Part shown: in pieces, positions 16,696-24,163 of the stretch | How positions within the stretch are numbered: the stretch's first letter is position 1 | How the letters are laid out: each line of letters opens with the position of its first letter | Origin: a bacterium | Lineage (GTDB): Bacteria; Patescibacteriota; Patescibacteriia; Patescibacteriales; UBA12465 | DNA: 54,528 bases | Assembly (NCBI GenBank): GCA_021806615.1 | Contig: JAJZRB010000002.1 | Location: forward strand, 1 to 54,528 | Reading direction: 5' to 3' | Translations under genes and position numbers: made by a program | Notes under the pieces: model-generated | Database searches by the model: none | Seen by the model: only the letters and a program-made list of their open reading frames with translations | Told to the model about the DNA's origin: nothing

Positions 16696-16712
16696 AAGAA
16701 TATTAAGAATAT

Positions 16713-17807
16713 ATGGTATTAAAGCCTGACAATTACGATTATCTCTGGACAGATCATGAAATTAATTTCATTTTTACTTCCTGCTACCTTTTTCCAGAAT
16801 TCAGGCGCGCTGATATTGTCCTAATCTATAATTGGCGTGATAAAGGCCTACGTTTTTTCTTATCTAAGCAAGACCGCCTGAAATTCGCTAATTATGGCGT
16901 AAGGTTCTATCGGCATTATTTTCCGGCCTGGCAGAAAAATATCCTGGAAAACATCAAGCGCGGGAAAGACTTGATTCGGGAAACTGGCGCGGATAGGCTG
17001 AAGGTCGCCCGTTTATCGGAAAGAGAATTAAAGGGAAAAATCCGGCGGCGAGCCAGATTATTCCAAGCTCTTGGCGGGAATTATTTTTATACCGAATTCT
17101 TTTTTTCAGATAAAGTAGAGAGGTCATTTTCCGATCCTCAGATTCGGAAAAATTTTCAAGCTATGGGCCGTCTAAAATTCAGGGCTCGTGGAGTATTAAA
17201 TAGTTTCTACAATTATCACCATATCTTTGAGCCTTATATCGATGAAGCCGGACGGCGCTTGAAACGAAAAGATATCCAATGGCTCAGCTATCAGGAGGTT
17301 TTGGATTTATTATCTGGACGGCACGTTAGAGAAAGCCATCGGGATAGTCGCTCTTGGCTTTTGGCTAAAAATACCGATTGGCAGCTACGGAGCGGCAGGA
17401 ATATCGACAAGACGATAGCCGAATTCGAGCGATATTTCTTTCCGCCGAGTAAGGCGACGTTTTGGCCGGCCGTCATTGCTAATCGGGGTTCGTATAAGGG
17501 GCGGGTTAAGATCATCCGCACCTTATTCAGTAATAAAATTTTAGATGAATTGAAAAAGGTAAAACGCGGCGATATCTTAGTAGCGGAAACGACCGGGCCG
17601 GAGATGATGGTCGCCTGCCGAAAAGCTGGAGCGATTATTACTGACGAAGGCGGCTTGACTTCGCACGCGGCTATTGTCGCCCGGGAACTGGGAGTTCCTT
17701 GCCTGGTCGGCGCCAAGGTCGCCACTAAGGCCCTACAGGATGGCGACCTGGTCAGAGTAGACGCTGACAAAGGCTTGTTCAAAATATTAAAAAAGGCTAA
17801 ACGCTAA
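16713..17807 (+). CDS. Orphan PEP-utiliser mobile (phosphohistidine) domain protein
   Basis: The C-terminal 100 residues are a PEP-utilising-enzyme swivelling domain: GDILVAETTGPEMM and TDEGGLTSHAAIVARELG, with the phosphoryl-carrying His in TSHAA (about residue 317), then PCLVGA. In PEP synthase or PPDK this domain shuttles phosphate between an ATP-grasp and a TIM-barrel domain. Neither is present: the N-terminal 260 residues are basic, aromatic-rich and unlike ATP-grasp. It may cooperate in trans with another protein or have been repurposed. Length is 364. It probably leads an operon with the histidine phosphatase and PfkB genes. Confidence 0.75.
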   Translation: MVLKPDNYDYLWTDHEINFIFTSCYLFPEFRRADIVLIYNWRDKGLRFFLSKQDRLKFANYGVRFYRHYFPAWQKNILENIKRGKDLIRETGADRLKVARLSERELKGKIRRRARLFQALGGNYFYTEFFFSDKVERSFSDPQIRKNFQAMGRLKFRARGVLNSFYNYHHIFEPYIDEAGRRLKRKDIQWLSYQEVLDLLSGRHVRESHRDSRSWLLAKNTDWQLRSGRNIDKTIAEFERYFFPPSKATFWPAVIANRGSYKGRVKIIRTLFSNKILDELKKVKRGDILVAETTGPEMMVACRKAGAIITDEGGLTSHAAIVARELGVPCLVGAKVATKALQDGDLVRVDADKGLFKILKKAKR

Positions 17808-17824
17808 ATGCTAAACGCTAAACG
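17797..17824 (+). repeat. Four tandem 7-bp repeats
   Basis: CTAAACG, CTAAATG, CTAAACG, CTAAACG in direct tandem, starting at the last codons of the 16713 gene. Each contains TAA, and the true stop is inside the first unit. Probably a slippage product. Confidence 0.8.
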
Positions 17825-17838
17825 CCGACAATAAATAT

Positions 17839-18747
17839 ATGATTAATTTTGAAAAAAAAGTCCCGGCAGAAAAAGGACGGGATAAAGACGATAAGTTTTT
17901 CGCGATTCGGCACAGCATCGCCGAATATAAGCTGAACGAAGGCATTGTCAATTCCGATAATCCTGAAGCGGCGCCCAGCGCCGATAAGCAATGGTTCAAT
18001 TCCGATTTGACTCCGGAAGGGAAGGAATTAGCCAAAGAAAAAGCGGAGGAGTTTTTTAAAGGATTAAATCCGGAGAAGGACGCCTTATTTTTCGTTTCCA
18101 GCGATTTAGTCCGAGCGGCCGAAACGGCTAAGATCTATTTAGATATCGCGAGAGAGAAGGGTTTCGAAATAATAAAACCGCGAGAGAAATCCGCCCCAGG
18201 CGGCTATCGCGATAAGGCCGAGGAAATCGGCGAAGGCTATATCCGCAAAGTCGGTGCCCTGACTTTGGACCATTTAGACAATATGTTGCGGGAGCATATC
18301 TTCCAAGGGAAGGACTATTTAAAGGAGGTTATAAAAGACCAAACGCTCGTCAGCCAAGAGACAAAAGAAAAATGGGCTGAAGCCCGGAAAATAATTGAAG
18401 CGGATAACCGCGGCTCCTGGGGCGCCAACTATGCGGTCCATTCCGAAGAGATCGAGAAGATATTTCCTAACGTCAAATCCGCTTCTTCGGTTTATAATAC
18501 AAAATTTAAAGATATGTTGCGCTTGATGAGGTTCGGCCAGGCTAAAATAAATGAGCAGGATCCGGAAAAAGATATAAAGGTCTTAGCATTCAGCCATGAA
18601 AATTCCTTTTTGTATTTTTTAAATGAAAATTTCGGTAAGAATCTAAAAAATTGCGAAAGCATCGCTTTCCAGGTGACTGATAGCGATCATGAGGGCGAGC
18701 ATGGGAAGATGCGGTCCGAATTCAAAGGGGAGACTAAAGAAATATAA
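17839..18747 (+). CDS. Histidine phosphatase family protein
   Basis: Branch-1 histidine phosphatase-like protein of 302 residues. FFAIRHS (about 20-26) supplies the catalytic Arg-His (RHS rather than RHG). LTPEGKELAKEKA and SSDLVRAAETAKIY carry the second Arg, and LAFSHENSFLYF the second catalytic His. A long helical insert (about 115-215) is unusual and could form a specificity cap. The substrate cannot be told. It follows the orphan phosphohistidine protein by about 30 nt and precedes the PfkB kinase by 8 nt. Confidence 0.75.
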   Translation: MINFEKKVPAEKGRDKDDKFFAIRHSIAEYKLNEGIVNSDNPEAAPSADKQWFNSDLTPEGKELAKEKAEEFFKGLNPEKDALFFVSSDLVRAAETAKIYLDIAREKGFEIIKPREKSAPGGYRDKAEEIGEGYIRKVGALTLDHLDNMLREHIFQGKDYLKEVIKDQTLVSQETKEKWAEARKIIEADNRGSWGANYAVHSEEIEKIFPNVKSASSVYNTKFKDMLRLMRFGQAKINEQDPEKDIKVLAFSHENSFLYFLNENFGKNLKNCESIAFQVTDSDHEGEHGKMRSEFKGETKEI

Positions 18748-18755
18748 ATAAAAAT

Positions 18756-19646
18756 ATGAAAGTCGCGGTCTTAGGTCCGATCGCCAAAGACTATGTCACG
18801 ATAGACGGCCGGCGCTCGATCCAAATAGGCGGCATACCTTACTATGTCGCTTTAGCGCTCCAAGCTCTGGGAACCGAGGAAGTCGCTCCTTATGTTAGTT
18901 GCGGCCCAGAAGATAGAAATTGGGTCCAAGATAATTTTTCCGGATTAAACCTTAAATTTCTATCGGCGCGTAAGACAATAGAATCGTATATAAGTTACTC
19001 GGCTTCTGATCCGGACACTAGAGACAGCAATATCAAGTCATATCCTAATACGATCGAAGCGGAGACTAGATTGCTCCAAGAACTGGAAAAATTCGATCAT
19101 ATCATCCTCGGTCCGTTATTCCATGACGATATTTCCTTCGAACTGTTTGAAAGGCTGAAGCATAAACTGTTAGCCATGGATAATTTCGGCTTGTTTACTT
19201 ATAACGAAAACGGGCGGATGATCAGGAAAAACCCGGAAAATTTACATCGGGTCCTGCCATTTTTGAATTATTTATTTTTAGACAAGAGCGAGGCCTTTTT
19301 TGCCAGCGGATACGAAAATATTAAAGAAGCCGGCCGCTTTTTACAAGCCAAGGGTCTTGCTAATATGATTATTACTGAAGGTTCGCAGGGTTCGCACCTC
19401 TTTGTCGGTCCTGATTACTATAAGATTCCGTCTTTCCCGCCGCGCCAAATCGCCGACACGACTGGCGCCGGCGATACCTATATGGCGGCTTTTATCAGGG
19501 CGACGGAATTATTTGATGATCCGGACGAACAGGGCCGTTTTGCCGCCATGGTCGCGACCATGTCTTTAGAGAATAAGGGAGCATTCCGAGAGAACCTAGA
19601 GAAAGTCTTAGAACGCTTGGGACAGATGAGAGGCTTGAATTTTTAA
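18756..19646 (+). CDS. PfkB-family sugar/nucleoside kinase
   Basis: ATP-dependent kinase of the ribokinase/PfkB family, 296 residues. The N-terminus MKVAVLGPIAKDYVTIDG followed by GGIPYYVALAL is the substrate-binding part; ITEGSQGSHLF and the signature DTTGAGDTYMAAF (about 234-246) give the anion hole and catalytic Asp. The substrate could be ribose, adenosine or another sugar; sequence alone does not say. Last gene of its unit. No terminator follows; the trp leader promoter comes immediately after. Confidence 0.85.
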   Translation: MKVAVLGPIAKDYVTIDGRRSIQIGGIPYYVALALQALGTEEVAPYVSCGPEDRNWVQDNFSGLNLKFLSARKTIESYISYSASDPDTRDSNIKSYPNTIEAETRLLQELEKFDHIILGPLFHDDISFELFERLKHKLLAMDNFGLFTYNENGRMIRKNPENLHRVLPFLNYLFLDKSEAFFASGYENIKEAGRFLQAKGLANMIITEGSQGSHLFVGPDYYKIPSFPPRQIADTTGAGDTYMAAFIRATELFDDPDEQGRFAAMVATMSLENKGAFRENLEKVLERLGQMRGLNF

Positions 19647-19654
19647 CTTTGCTA

Positions 19655-19663
19655 TGTTATTAT
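19655..19663 (+). promoter_or_regulatory. Extended -10 promoter of the trpL-trpB unit
   Basis: TGTTATTAT, an extended -10, lies 9 nt before the leader-peptide ATG. The predicted transcript start (about 19670) falls within a few bases of that ATG, so the leader peptide may be read from a leaderless or nearly leaderless mRNA. Confidence 0.55.
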
Positions 19664-19672
19664 AAATTTACT

Positions 19673-19732
19673 ATGAATAACAGTTTCCGGACAATCAGTC
19701 AGGTCTGGTGGACTGCCCATAATATTGGGTAG
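19673..19732 (+). CDS. trpL: trp leader peptide with tandem Trp codons
   Basis: Short ORF not in the track: MNNSFRTISQVWWTAHNIG, then TAG. Two adjacent TGG codons (19706-19711) abut the first stem segment of the attenuator and the stop codon (19730-19732) lies within the second. This is the layout of leader peptides that sense charged tRNA-Trp in classical trp operons. It has no Shine-Dalgarno. Trp is rare in proteins, and two in a row at exactly this position upstream of trpB makes chance unlikely. Function as a Trp sensor is inferred from architecture. Confidence 0.85.
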   Translation: MNNSFRTISQVWWTAHNIG

Positions 19733-19796
19733 TCGTTTTTTGCGTTGGATCCAACTAGTTCAGACTGCCCGATATTTGCTAAGAGGGCAGTTTTTT
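19711..19796 (+). promoter_or_regulatory. Tryptophan transcription attenuator of trpB
   Basis: Four segments are seen. Segment 1 is GACTGCCC (19711-19718), segment 2 GGGTAGTC (19727-19734), segment 3 GACTGCCC (19763-19770, identical to 1) and segment 4 GGGCAGTT (19785-19792), followed by a T run to 19796. The alternative pairings are 1:2 with 3:4 (terminator), or 2:3 (antiterminator). A ribosome stalled at the Trp codons would cover segment 1 and free 2 to pair with 3, allowing read-through. A ribosome reaching the stop codon covers segment 2 and lets 3:4 form. A T tract also follows 1:2. A perfect palindrome GTTGGATCCAAC (19744-19755) lies between segments 2 and 3. Confidence 0.85.
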
Positions 19797-19916
19797 ATTA
19801 CCTAAAATCATTTATGTATTACTATTTCCAAAACCGATCGACCGAACGATGGCGACTCGAGCTATCAGTTTAAACGCCAGTCTTTTATTATTAATTAAAG
19901 ATTTAAATTCAATCAT

Positions 19917-21137
19917 ATGAAAAATACTATCGTTAAGACCGCGACTTCCTTTAAGTCGCTGCCGGATCAGGCCGGCTATTTCGGCCAGTATGGCGGCCAG
20001 ATCATCCCGCCGGAATTAAAACCTATCTTTGATGAAATCGCAGAAGAATATCGCCGAGCCCAAGCCGATCCGGCTTTTCGGGCGGAATATGAAAAGCTCC
20101 TGAAAGATTATGTCGGTCGGCCGTCGCCTTTATACTATGCCCGTAACCTCTCGGAAAAGTTAGGCGGCGCCAAAATTTACTTGAAACGCGAAGATTTGAA
20201 CCATACTGGCGCGCATAAGATAAATCATACCCTGGGCGAGGCGCTCTTGGCTAAACGGATGGGGAAGAAAAAATTATTAGCCGAAACCGGCGCCGGCCAG
20301 CACGGCGTAGCGCTGGCGACCGCCGCAGCCTTGGTCGGGATCGATTGCGAAATACATATGGGAGAGATAGATATCGCCAAACAACATCCGAACGTCATCC
20401 GCATGCAGCTTCTCGGCGCGAAAGTCGTGGCAGTCAAGACTGGCGGCCGGTGCCTTAAGGACGCGGTGGACAGCGCTTTCATGGCTTTTATCCAGGACCC
20501 GAAGAATATCTTCTTTGGCATCGGTTCCGTCGTCGGGCCGCATCCTTTCCCGATGATGGTCCGTGATTTCCAGTCCGTTGTCGGACGTGAAGCGCGCGGA
20601 CAGATATTAGAAGATGCGGGCCGTTTGCCAGACTATCTTATCGCCTGCGTCGGCGGAGGCTCGAATGCTATCGGCCTCTTTCATGAATTTTTAGACGATA
20701 AAGAGGTTAAGATGGTGGGCGTGGAGCCGAGCGGCCGGAGCTTCAAGCCGGGCGAAAACGCCGCGACCCTGACTTTGGGCCAGCCGGGCAATATCCACGG
20801 CATGTTTACCTATCTGCTCCAAGATGAGAAAGGAGAGCCGCTGCCAGTCCACTCTATTGCCTCCGGGTTAGATTATCCCGGCGTCGGGCCGGCCCACTCC
20901 GACCTGAAAGATAAAGGGCGGGTTAGCTATGAGGTGGCAAGCGATGAAGAGGCTCTCCAGGCTTTTCAAGATTTATCCCGGATAGAGGGCATCATACCGG
21001 CTTTAGAGAGCTCTCACGCCTTAGCCTATGCTTCTAAATTAGCGCCTGCATTAAGCCCGGATAAGATTATGATCGTCAACCTTTCCGGAAGAGGCGACAA
21101 AGACATAGACTATGTCGCTGAGAGACTGGGGATGTAG
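19917..21137 (+). CDS. trpB: Tryptophan synthase beta subunit
   Basis: PLP enzyme condensing indole with L-serine to tryptophan. It has 406 residues and is TrpB1-like: [12 protein letters not shown] at the N-terminus, [10 protein letters not shown] with the PLP lysine (K101), AETGAGQHG with the catalytic Glu (E123), GGGSNA phosphate-binding loop, [12 protein letters not shown], and SGRGDKD. No trpA or other trp gene is in the window, so it may use scavenged or externally produced indole, or a partner elsewhere. It is preceded by the leader peptide and attenuator, and followed by a terminator at 21192-21218. Start ATG follows AATCAT with no Shine-Dalgarno. Confidence 0.95.
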   Translation: MKNTIVKTATSFKSLPDQAGYFGQYGGQIIPPELKPIFDEIAEEYRRAQADPAFRAEYEKLLKDYVGRPSPLYYARNLSEKLGGAKIYLKREDLNHTGAHKINHTLGEALLAKRMGKKKLLAETGAGQHGVALATAAALVGIDCEIHMGEIDIAKQHPNVIRMQLLGAKVVAVKTGGRCLKDAVDSAFMAFIQDPKNIFFGIGSVVGPHPFPMMVRDFQSVVGREARGQILEDAGRLPDYLIACVGGGSNAIGLFHEFLDDKEVKMVGVEPSGRSFKPGENAATLTLGQPGNIHGMFTYLLQDEKGEPLPVHSIASGLDYPGVGPAHSDLKDKGRVSYEVASDEEALQAFQDLSRIEGIIPALESSHALAYASKLAPALSPDKIMIVNLSGRGDKDIDYVAERLGM

Positions 21138-21191
21138 GGATTGGAGGGCGGCATAATGGTCGTCGTGGTGATAAAGACTAATAAAAATCAT

Positions 21192-21218
21192 AAAAAACGA
21201 GCGGCAAGCTCGTTTTTT
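21192..21218. terminator. Bidirectional terminator after trpB
   Basis: AAAAAACGAGC (21192-21202) pairs with GCTCGTTTTTT (21208-21218) around a 5-nt loop. Confidence 0.85.
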
Positions 21219-21230
21219 ATCTCCTTAATG

Positions 21231-21265
21231 AAAAAAGACAGTTATTCATTGGTTTAACTGTCTTT
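21231..21265 (-). terminator. Terminator of the SWEET-like gene
   Basis: On the minus strand AAAGACAGTTA, which includes the stop codon, pairs with TAACTGTCTTT around a 10-nt loop and is followed by T residues. Confidence 0.75.
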
Positions 21266-21901
21266 GTATTTCCTAAGTAGGATGCTTAGCGGCAGAAGCA
21301 GGGACAGGCCGATGGCGCTGGATGCTTGGAAGGCCCAATCTCTGGTCAGTATGCCATAAATAAGCCAAGAGGCATTAGTTACGACATATACGTCGATCAG
21401 CTTCGGCTCCAAAGAGCCTCTTTTCTTATGGATGATGAGGACGATGAGCTGCCATAAGATGCCGATAAGGACGACCGAGGCGCAGCCCATATAAGCCAGC
21501 TTCTTATCGGGCATGATGATTATGAGAGGTATCATCAAGGAGAAGGCTAGGATAGATAAATAATCAATGGCGCTGATTTTTTTATATCTCCAAGCGGCGA
21601 CAAGGACCCCGAGGATGAAGAACGCGCTCAAGCCGTTAAAGGCGATAGATAACTTGCTGGTATATAGCCCGTATAGTATGGCGATGAGCAGATAAAAAAA
21701 ACTGAAGACGAAAAAAGGAATGATTATCAGCTCAGCCGACTTCTTCCGCTTTATAGTTTTTATCTGCTGCGTAATCCCCCACATTTGGTAACTGCTGAGA
21801 CTGATGGAGAGTAGGGCACTCGCGGTTGTTAAATTGAAGCCTAGATTTTTGGCTTCAACGGAGTTTGTAAAGAACTGCACTATGGCCTGTATTGTTTCCA
21901 T
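21254..21901 (-). CDS. Seven-TM SWEET/PQ-loop-like transporter
   Basis: Membrane protein of 215 residues with about seven hydrophobic segments. Two related triple-helix units can be seen. The first has QIKTIKRKKSAELIIIPFFV ... LYGLYTSKLSIAFNG, the second IIHKKRGSLEPK ... VTNASWLIYGILTRDWAF. This is the layout of SWEET sugar facilitators (3+1+3), whereas most bacterial homologues are three-helix SemiSWEETs. Substrate is unknown. ATG 21901 is chosen over the track's GTG at 21907 because GGAGGTGAT, a near-perfect anti-SD match, lies 5 nt upstream. It is convergent with trpB and transcribed separately. Confidence 0.65.
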   Translation of the reverse strand: METIQAIVQFFTNSVEAKNLGFNLTTASALLSISLSSYQMWGITQQIKTIKRKKSAELIIIPFFVFSFFYLLIAILYGLYTSKLSIAFNGLSAFFILGVLVAAWRYKKISAIDYLSILAFSLMIPLIIIMPDKKLAYMGCASVVLIGILWQLIVLIIHKKRGSLEPKLIDVYVVTNASWLIYGILTRDWAFQASSAIGLSLLLPLSILLRKYKDS

Positions 21902-21902
21902 T

Positions 21903-21911
21903 ATCACCTCC
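21903..21911 (-). promoter_or_regulatory. Near-perfect Shine-Dalgarno for the SWEET-like gene
   Basis: GGAGGTGAT on the minus strand, 5 nt from its GGAGG core to ATG 21901. It decides the start and is the strongest SD in the window. Confidence 0.85.
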
Positions 21912-21976
21912 AGATTGATTTTTAATATTACCCATTATGGCTTATTTTGTCAAATAAATAAAGATAAGATAATTTA

Positions 21977-21985
21977 TGCTATAAT
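21977..21985 (+). promoter_or_regulatory. Extended -10 promoter for the DUF1294 operon
   Basis: TGCTATAAT, a consensus extended -10, 21 nt before ATG 22007; no clear -35. Confidence 0.6.
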
Positions 21986-22006
21986 TAACTATAAATAATA
22001 TAGCAT

Positions 22007-22300
22007 ATGCCTCTCAACCTTCAGACGCTTTATATTTTAATCGTTTTTGCCTTGATGAATCTCGGCGCTTTCTTAGTGATGCTTCTGGATAAGATCAAGT
22101 CAGAAAGCCATGGAGCCGAGCGGATTTCCGAAGGCTTGATGTTTTTTCTGGCCGCCGCCTTCGGTAGCTTCGGTGTCTATCTCGGCATGTTCGTTTTCCG
22201 CCATAAGACGCGGAAATGGTATTTTCTAATCGGCATCCCGCTTTTAATGCTGGAGAATCTCGCCGCGCTTTATTTGGTTTATTTATGGTTTAACCAATAA
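22007..22300 (+). CDS. DUF1294 small membrane protein
   Basis: Protein of 97 residues with about three or four hydrophobic segments. MLLDKIKSE, AERISEGLMFFLAAAFGSFG and the FRHKTRKWYF loop between helices are DUF1294 hallmarks (charged DKxxA.., RIPE-like and HKT motifs). Function is unknown. It begins a compact run: the next gene starts 2 nt after its stop. Confidence 0.8.
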   Translation: MPLNLQTLYILIVFALMNLGAFLVMLLDKIKSESHGAERISEGLMFFLAAAFGSFGVYLGMFVFRHKTRKWYFLIGIPLLMLENLAALYLVYLWFNQ

Positions 22301-22302
22301 TT

Positions 22303-22860
22303 ATGTCCCTTTTAGCCCAATCGCGCCAGATAAAGAAAGAGGCTGACAGCTTATTGCGCCAGACGGCCCTGTTAGAATTCTTGGAGAAACTGGGAAAAAT
22401 GAATTTCGTCGGTAGCTATCGCTATGATCTGATGATAGATGGCGACGTCGACCTGCATATAGTCAATCCGCTTTTTACTAAAGAAAAGAGCGTGGCTGTT
22501 TTGAACGCTCTGATCAAAGCTAATAAATTCAGAGGTTATCTTTATTATGATTTTACGGCGCGCCGGCGCGCCGGTTTCCCCAAAGGCTATTATATCGGCC
22601 TCAAGACTAAATTTAAGGGGCGAAAATGGAAGATCGATATTTGGCTCCTGAAAAAAGCGAGCCGGAATGATGATATAGCTCGATTAGTTGAAAGATATTC
22701 AAACCCCAGGACTAAGCTCCAGATTTTGCGTTTGAAAGATATAGTTAAGGCCAAGCGGCTGCCTTTTACCAGCGTAGAAATATATCGTGCCGTGTTTCTA
22801 AATGATGTTAGAAATTTATCGGATTTAAAGAGGCTGACAGCCGATAAGCTCCTTTTTTAA
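22303..22860 (+). CDS. Putative nucleotidyltransferase-fold protein
   Basis: Protein of 185 residues. FVGSYRYDLMIDGDVDLHIV fits the nucleotidyltransferase-fold start (a GS motif followed by a DxD-like acidic pair). WKIDIWLL could supply the third acidic strand. A helical C-terminal part follows. The substrate is not identifiable; some members of this fold are antitoxins or aminoglycoside-type transferases. It lies 2 nt after DUF1294 and 10 nt before the hydrolase. Confidence 0.55.
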   Translation: MSLLAQSRQIKKEADSLLRQTALLEFLEKLGKMNFVGSYRYDLMIDGDVDLHIVNPLFTKEKSVAVLNALIKANKFRGYLYYDFTARRRAGFPKGYYIGLKTKFKGRKWKIDIWLLKKASRNDDIARLVERYSNPRTKLQILRLKDIVKAKRLPFTSVEIYRAVFLNDVRNLSDLKRLTADKLLF

Positions 22861-22870
22861 TTTTAATAAT

Positions 22871-23626
22871 ATGAAAAAAGTTTACGCTTTACGCACCCTG
22901 ATTAAGAAAGAGATCGTGACGGAATTTGTTCCGCCGGTGCGAAAATCAAATAAGGTCGTTATCGTCTGCGGCGGCCTGCCCAGCTATCCATCCAGAGATC
23001 TGCTATTTCTATTGGCTAGCAAAGGTTATTGGGCTTTCTTTCCGCGTTATCGCGGTTCCTGGGAAAGCGGCGGACGTCTCTTGAAAAAATCTCCCCACCT
23101 AGACATCATTGATGTCATGGATGCCGTGAGTTCAGGTTTTACCGATCTTTGGGATAATAAGAAATATCGCCTGAAGAATCCAAGCTTCTATATTCTGGGC
23201 GGCAGTTTCGGCGGCCCGGCCGCCATTCTTGCGTCTTTAGATAAGCGGGTCAAGAGCGCGGTTGTCTTTTCGCCGGTCATCGATTGGCAGGCGCAGGCTA
23301 AGAGCCCGATTGAGCCCTTGGATAGGCTGGGAAAATTTATTCGCCCAGCTTTTGGCGAGGGATATCGTTTTTCCGATAAAGATTGGGCTAAATTAGGAAC
23401 AGGACGTTTTTATAGCCCCCTGGCCGTTCTGGATAAATTAGATAAGAAGAAGATCTATATTATCCACGCGCAAGACGATGAAATAGTCCCCGCCGCTCCC
23501 TCCATCGGATTTGCCAAAGCTTTGGGCTGTAAATTGACGGTTTTGAAAAAGGGAGGGCATTTATCCCTTTTCAATAATCTCCGGCGCGCCGCTATCTGGA
23601 AAAGAGTTCGGCCTTTTTTACGTTAA
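22871..23626 (+). CDS. Alpha/beta hydrolase
   Basis: Serine hydrolase of 251 residues, prolyl-oligopeptidase or dienelactone-hydrolase-like. The oxyanion strand VIVCGGLPSYPS is followed by FFPRYRGSWES, the nucleophile elbow GGSFGG (Ser near 110), HAQDDEIVP with the acid, and KKGGHLSLF with the catalytic His. The triad looks complete, so it should be active as an esterase or peptidase; the substrate is unknown. No signal peptide, hence cytoplasmic. It is in the middle of the DUF1294-to-Nudix unit. Confidence 0.8.
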   Translation: MKKVYALRTLIKKEIVTEFVPPVRKSNKVVIVCGGLPSYPSRDLLFLLASKGYWAFFPRYRGSWESGGRLLKKSPHLDIIDVMDAVSSGFTDLWDNKKYRLKNPSFYILGGSFGGPAAILASLDKRVKSAVVFSPVIDWQAQAKSPIEPLDRLGKFIRPAFGEGYRFSDKDWAKLGTGRFYSPLAVLDKLDKKKIYIIHAQDDEIVPAAPSIGFAKALGCKLTVLKKGGHLSLFNNLRRAAIWKRVRPFLR

Positions 23627-23632
23627 TAAATT

Positions 23633-24163
23633 ATGATTTTTATGAAAAATCAAGTAATTTGCCATGACGTGAACGGCAAGGAATATGCTGTTCCTTCTGA
23701 TAAGCTAAGTTTCCGTCCCTCGGCCTATGGCTTGTTGATCGAAGACAATAAGATCTTGATGTCCGGCCAATGGGACGGTTATGATTTTCCCGGCGGAGGC
23801 GTGGAGCTCGGTGAATCTTTAGAAGAGGCGGTGACGCGGGAATTTTGGGAAGAGACAGGCCTCAGGATAAGGCCGCTCTACGCTTTCCAGGCCCTGACTT
23901 CCTTCTATAAGCCTATGCCTTTCGACGGCGCTCAGAAGCATTGGAACTGCCAGATGATTTATTTTCTCGTGGAGAGAATAGGCGGTGAATTATCCATAGA
24001 TAATTGCGACAAATATGAAAAGGAGTTCATGAGCATGCCCCAGTGGCTGGATATCGATAAGCTCGACCAATATAGATTCTATAATCATTTGGGCGAGAAA
24101 AGCGCCGCGCTTATCAGGCGAGCTCAGGAGATAAAAGATAAATTTCCGCAGAGCTGGAGCTAG
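23633..24163 (+). CDS. Nudix hydrolase
   Basis: Hydrolyses a nucleoside diphosphate linked to another group; substrate unknown. A full Nudix box is visible: GGGVELGESLEEAVTREFWE followed by ETGL, giving GX5EX7REUXEEXGU. Length is 176. The start could be ATG 23633 (MIF) or ATG 23642 (MKNQVICHDV). Its stop codon TAG overlaps the greA stop codon on the other strand (CTAG at 24160-24163), so the two genes converge with no intergenic space and no terminator hairpin between them. Confidence 0.88.
   Translation: MIFMKNQVICHDVNGKEYAVPSDKLSFRPSAYGLLIEDNKILMSGQWDGYDFPGGGVELGESLEEAVTREFWEETGLRIRPLYAFQALTSFYKPMPFDGAQKHWNCQMIYFLVERIGGELSIDNCDKYEKEFMSMPQWLDIDKLDQYRFYNHLGEKSAALIRRAQEIKDKFPQSWS

Noticed and set aside
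19673-19796. T-box riboswitch as explanation of the trpB leader
   Set aside because: No T-box consensus, no long specifier stem; the leader ORF with tandem Trp codons and four-segment pairing explains the region better.
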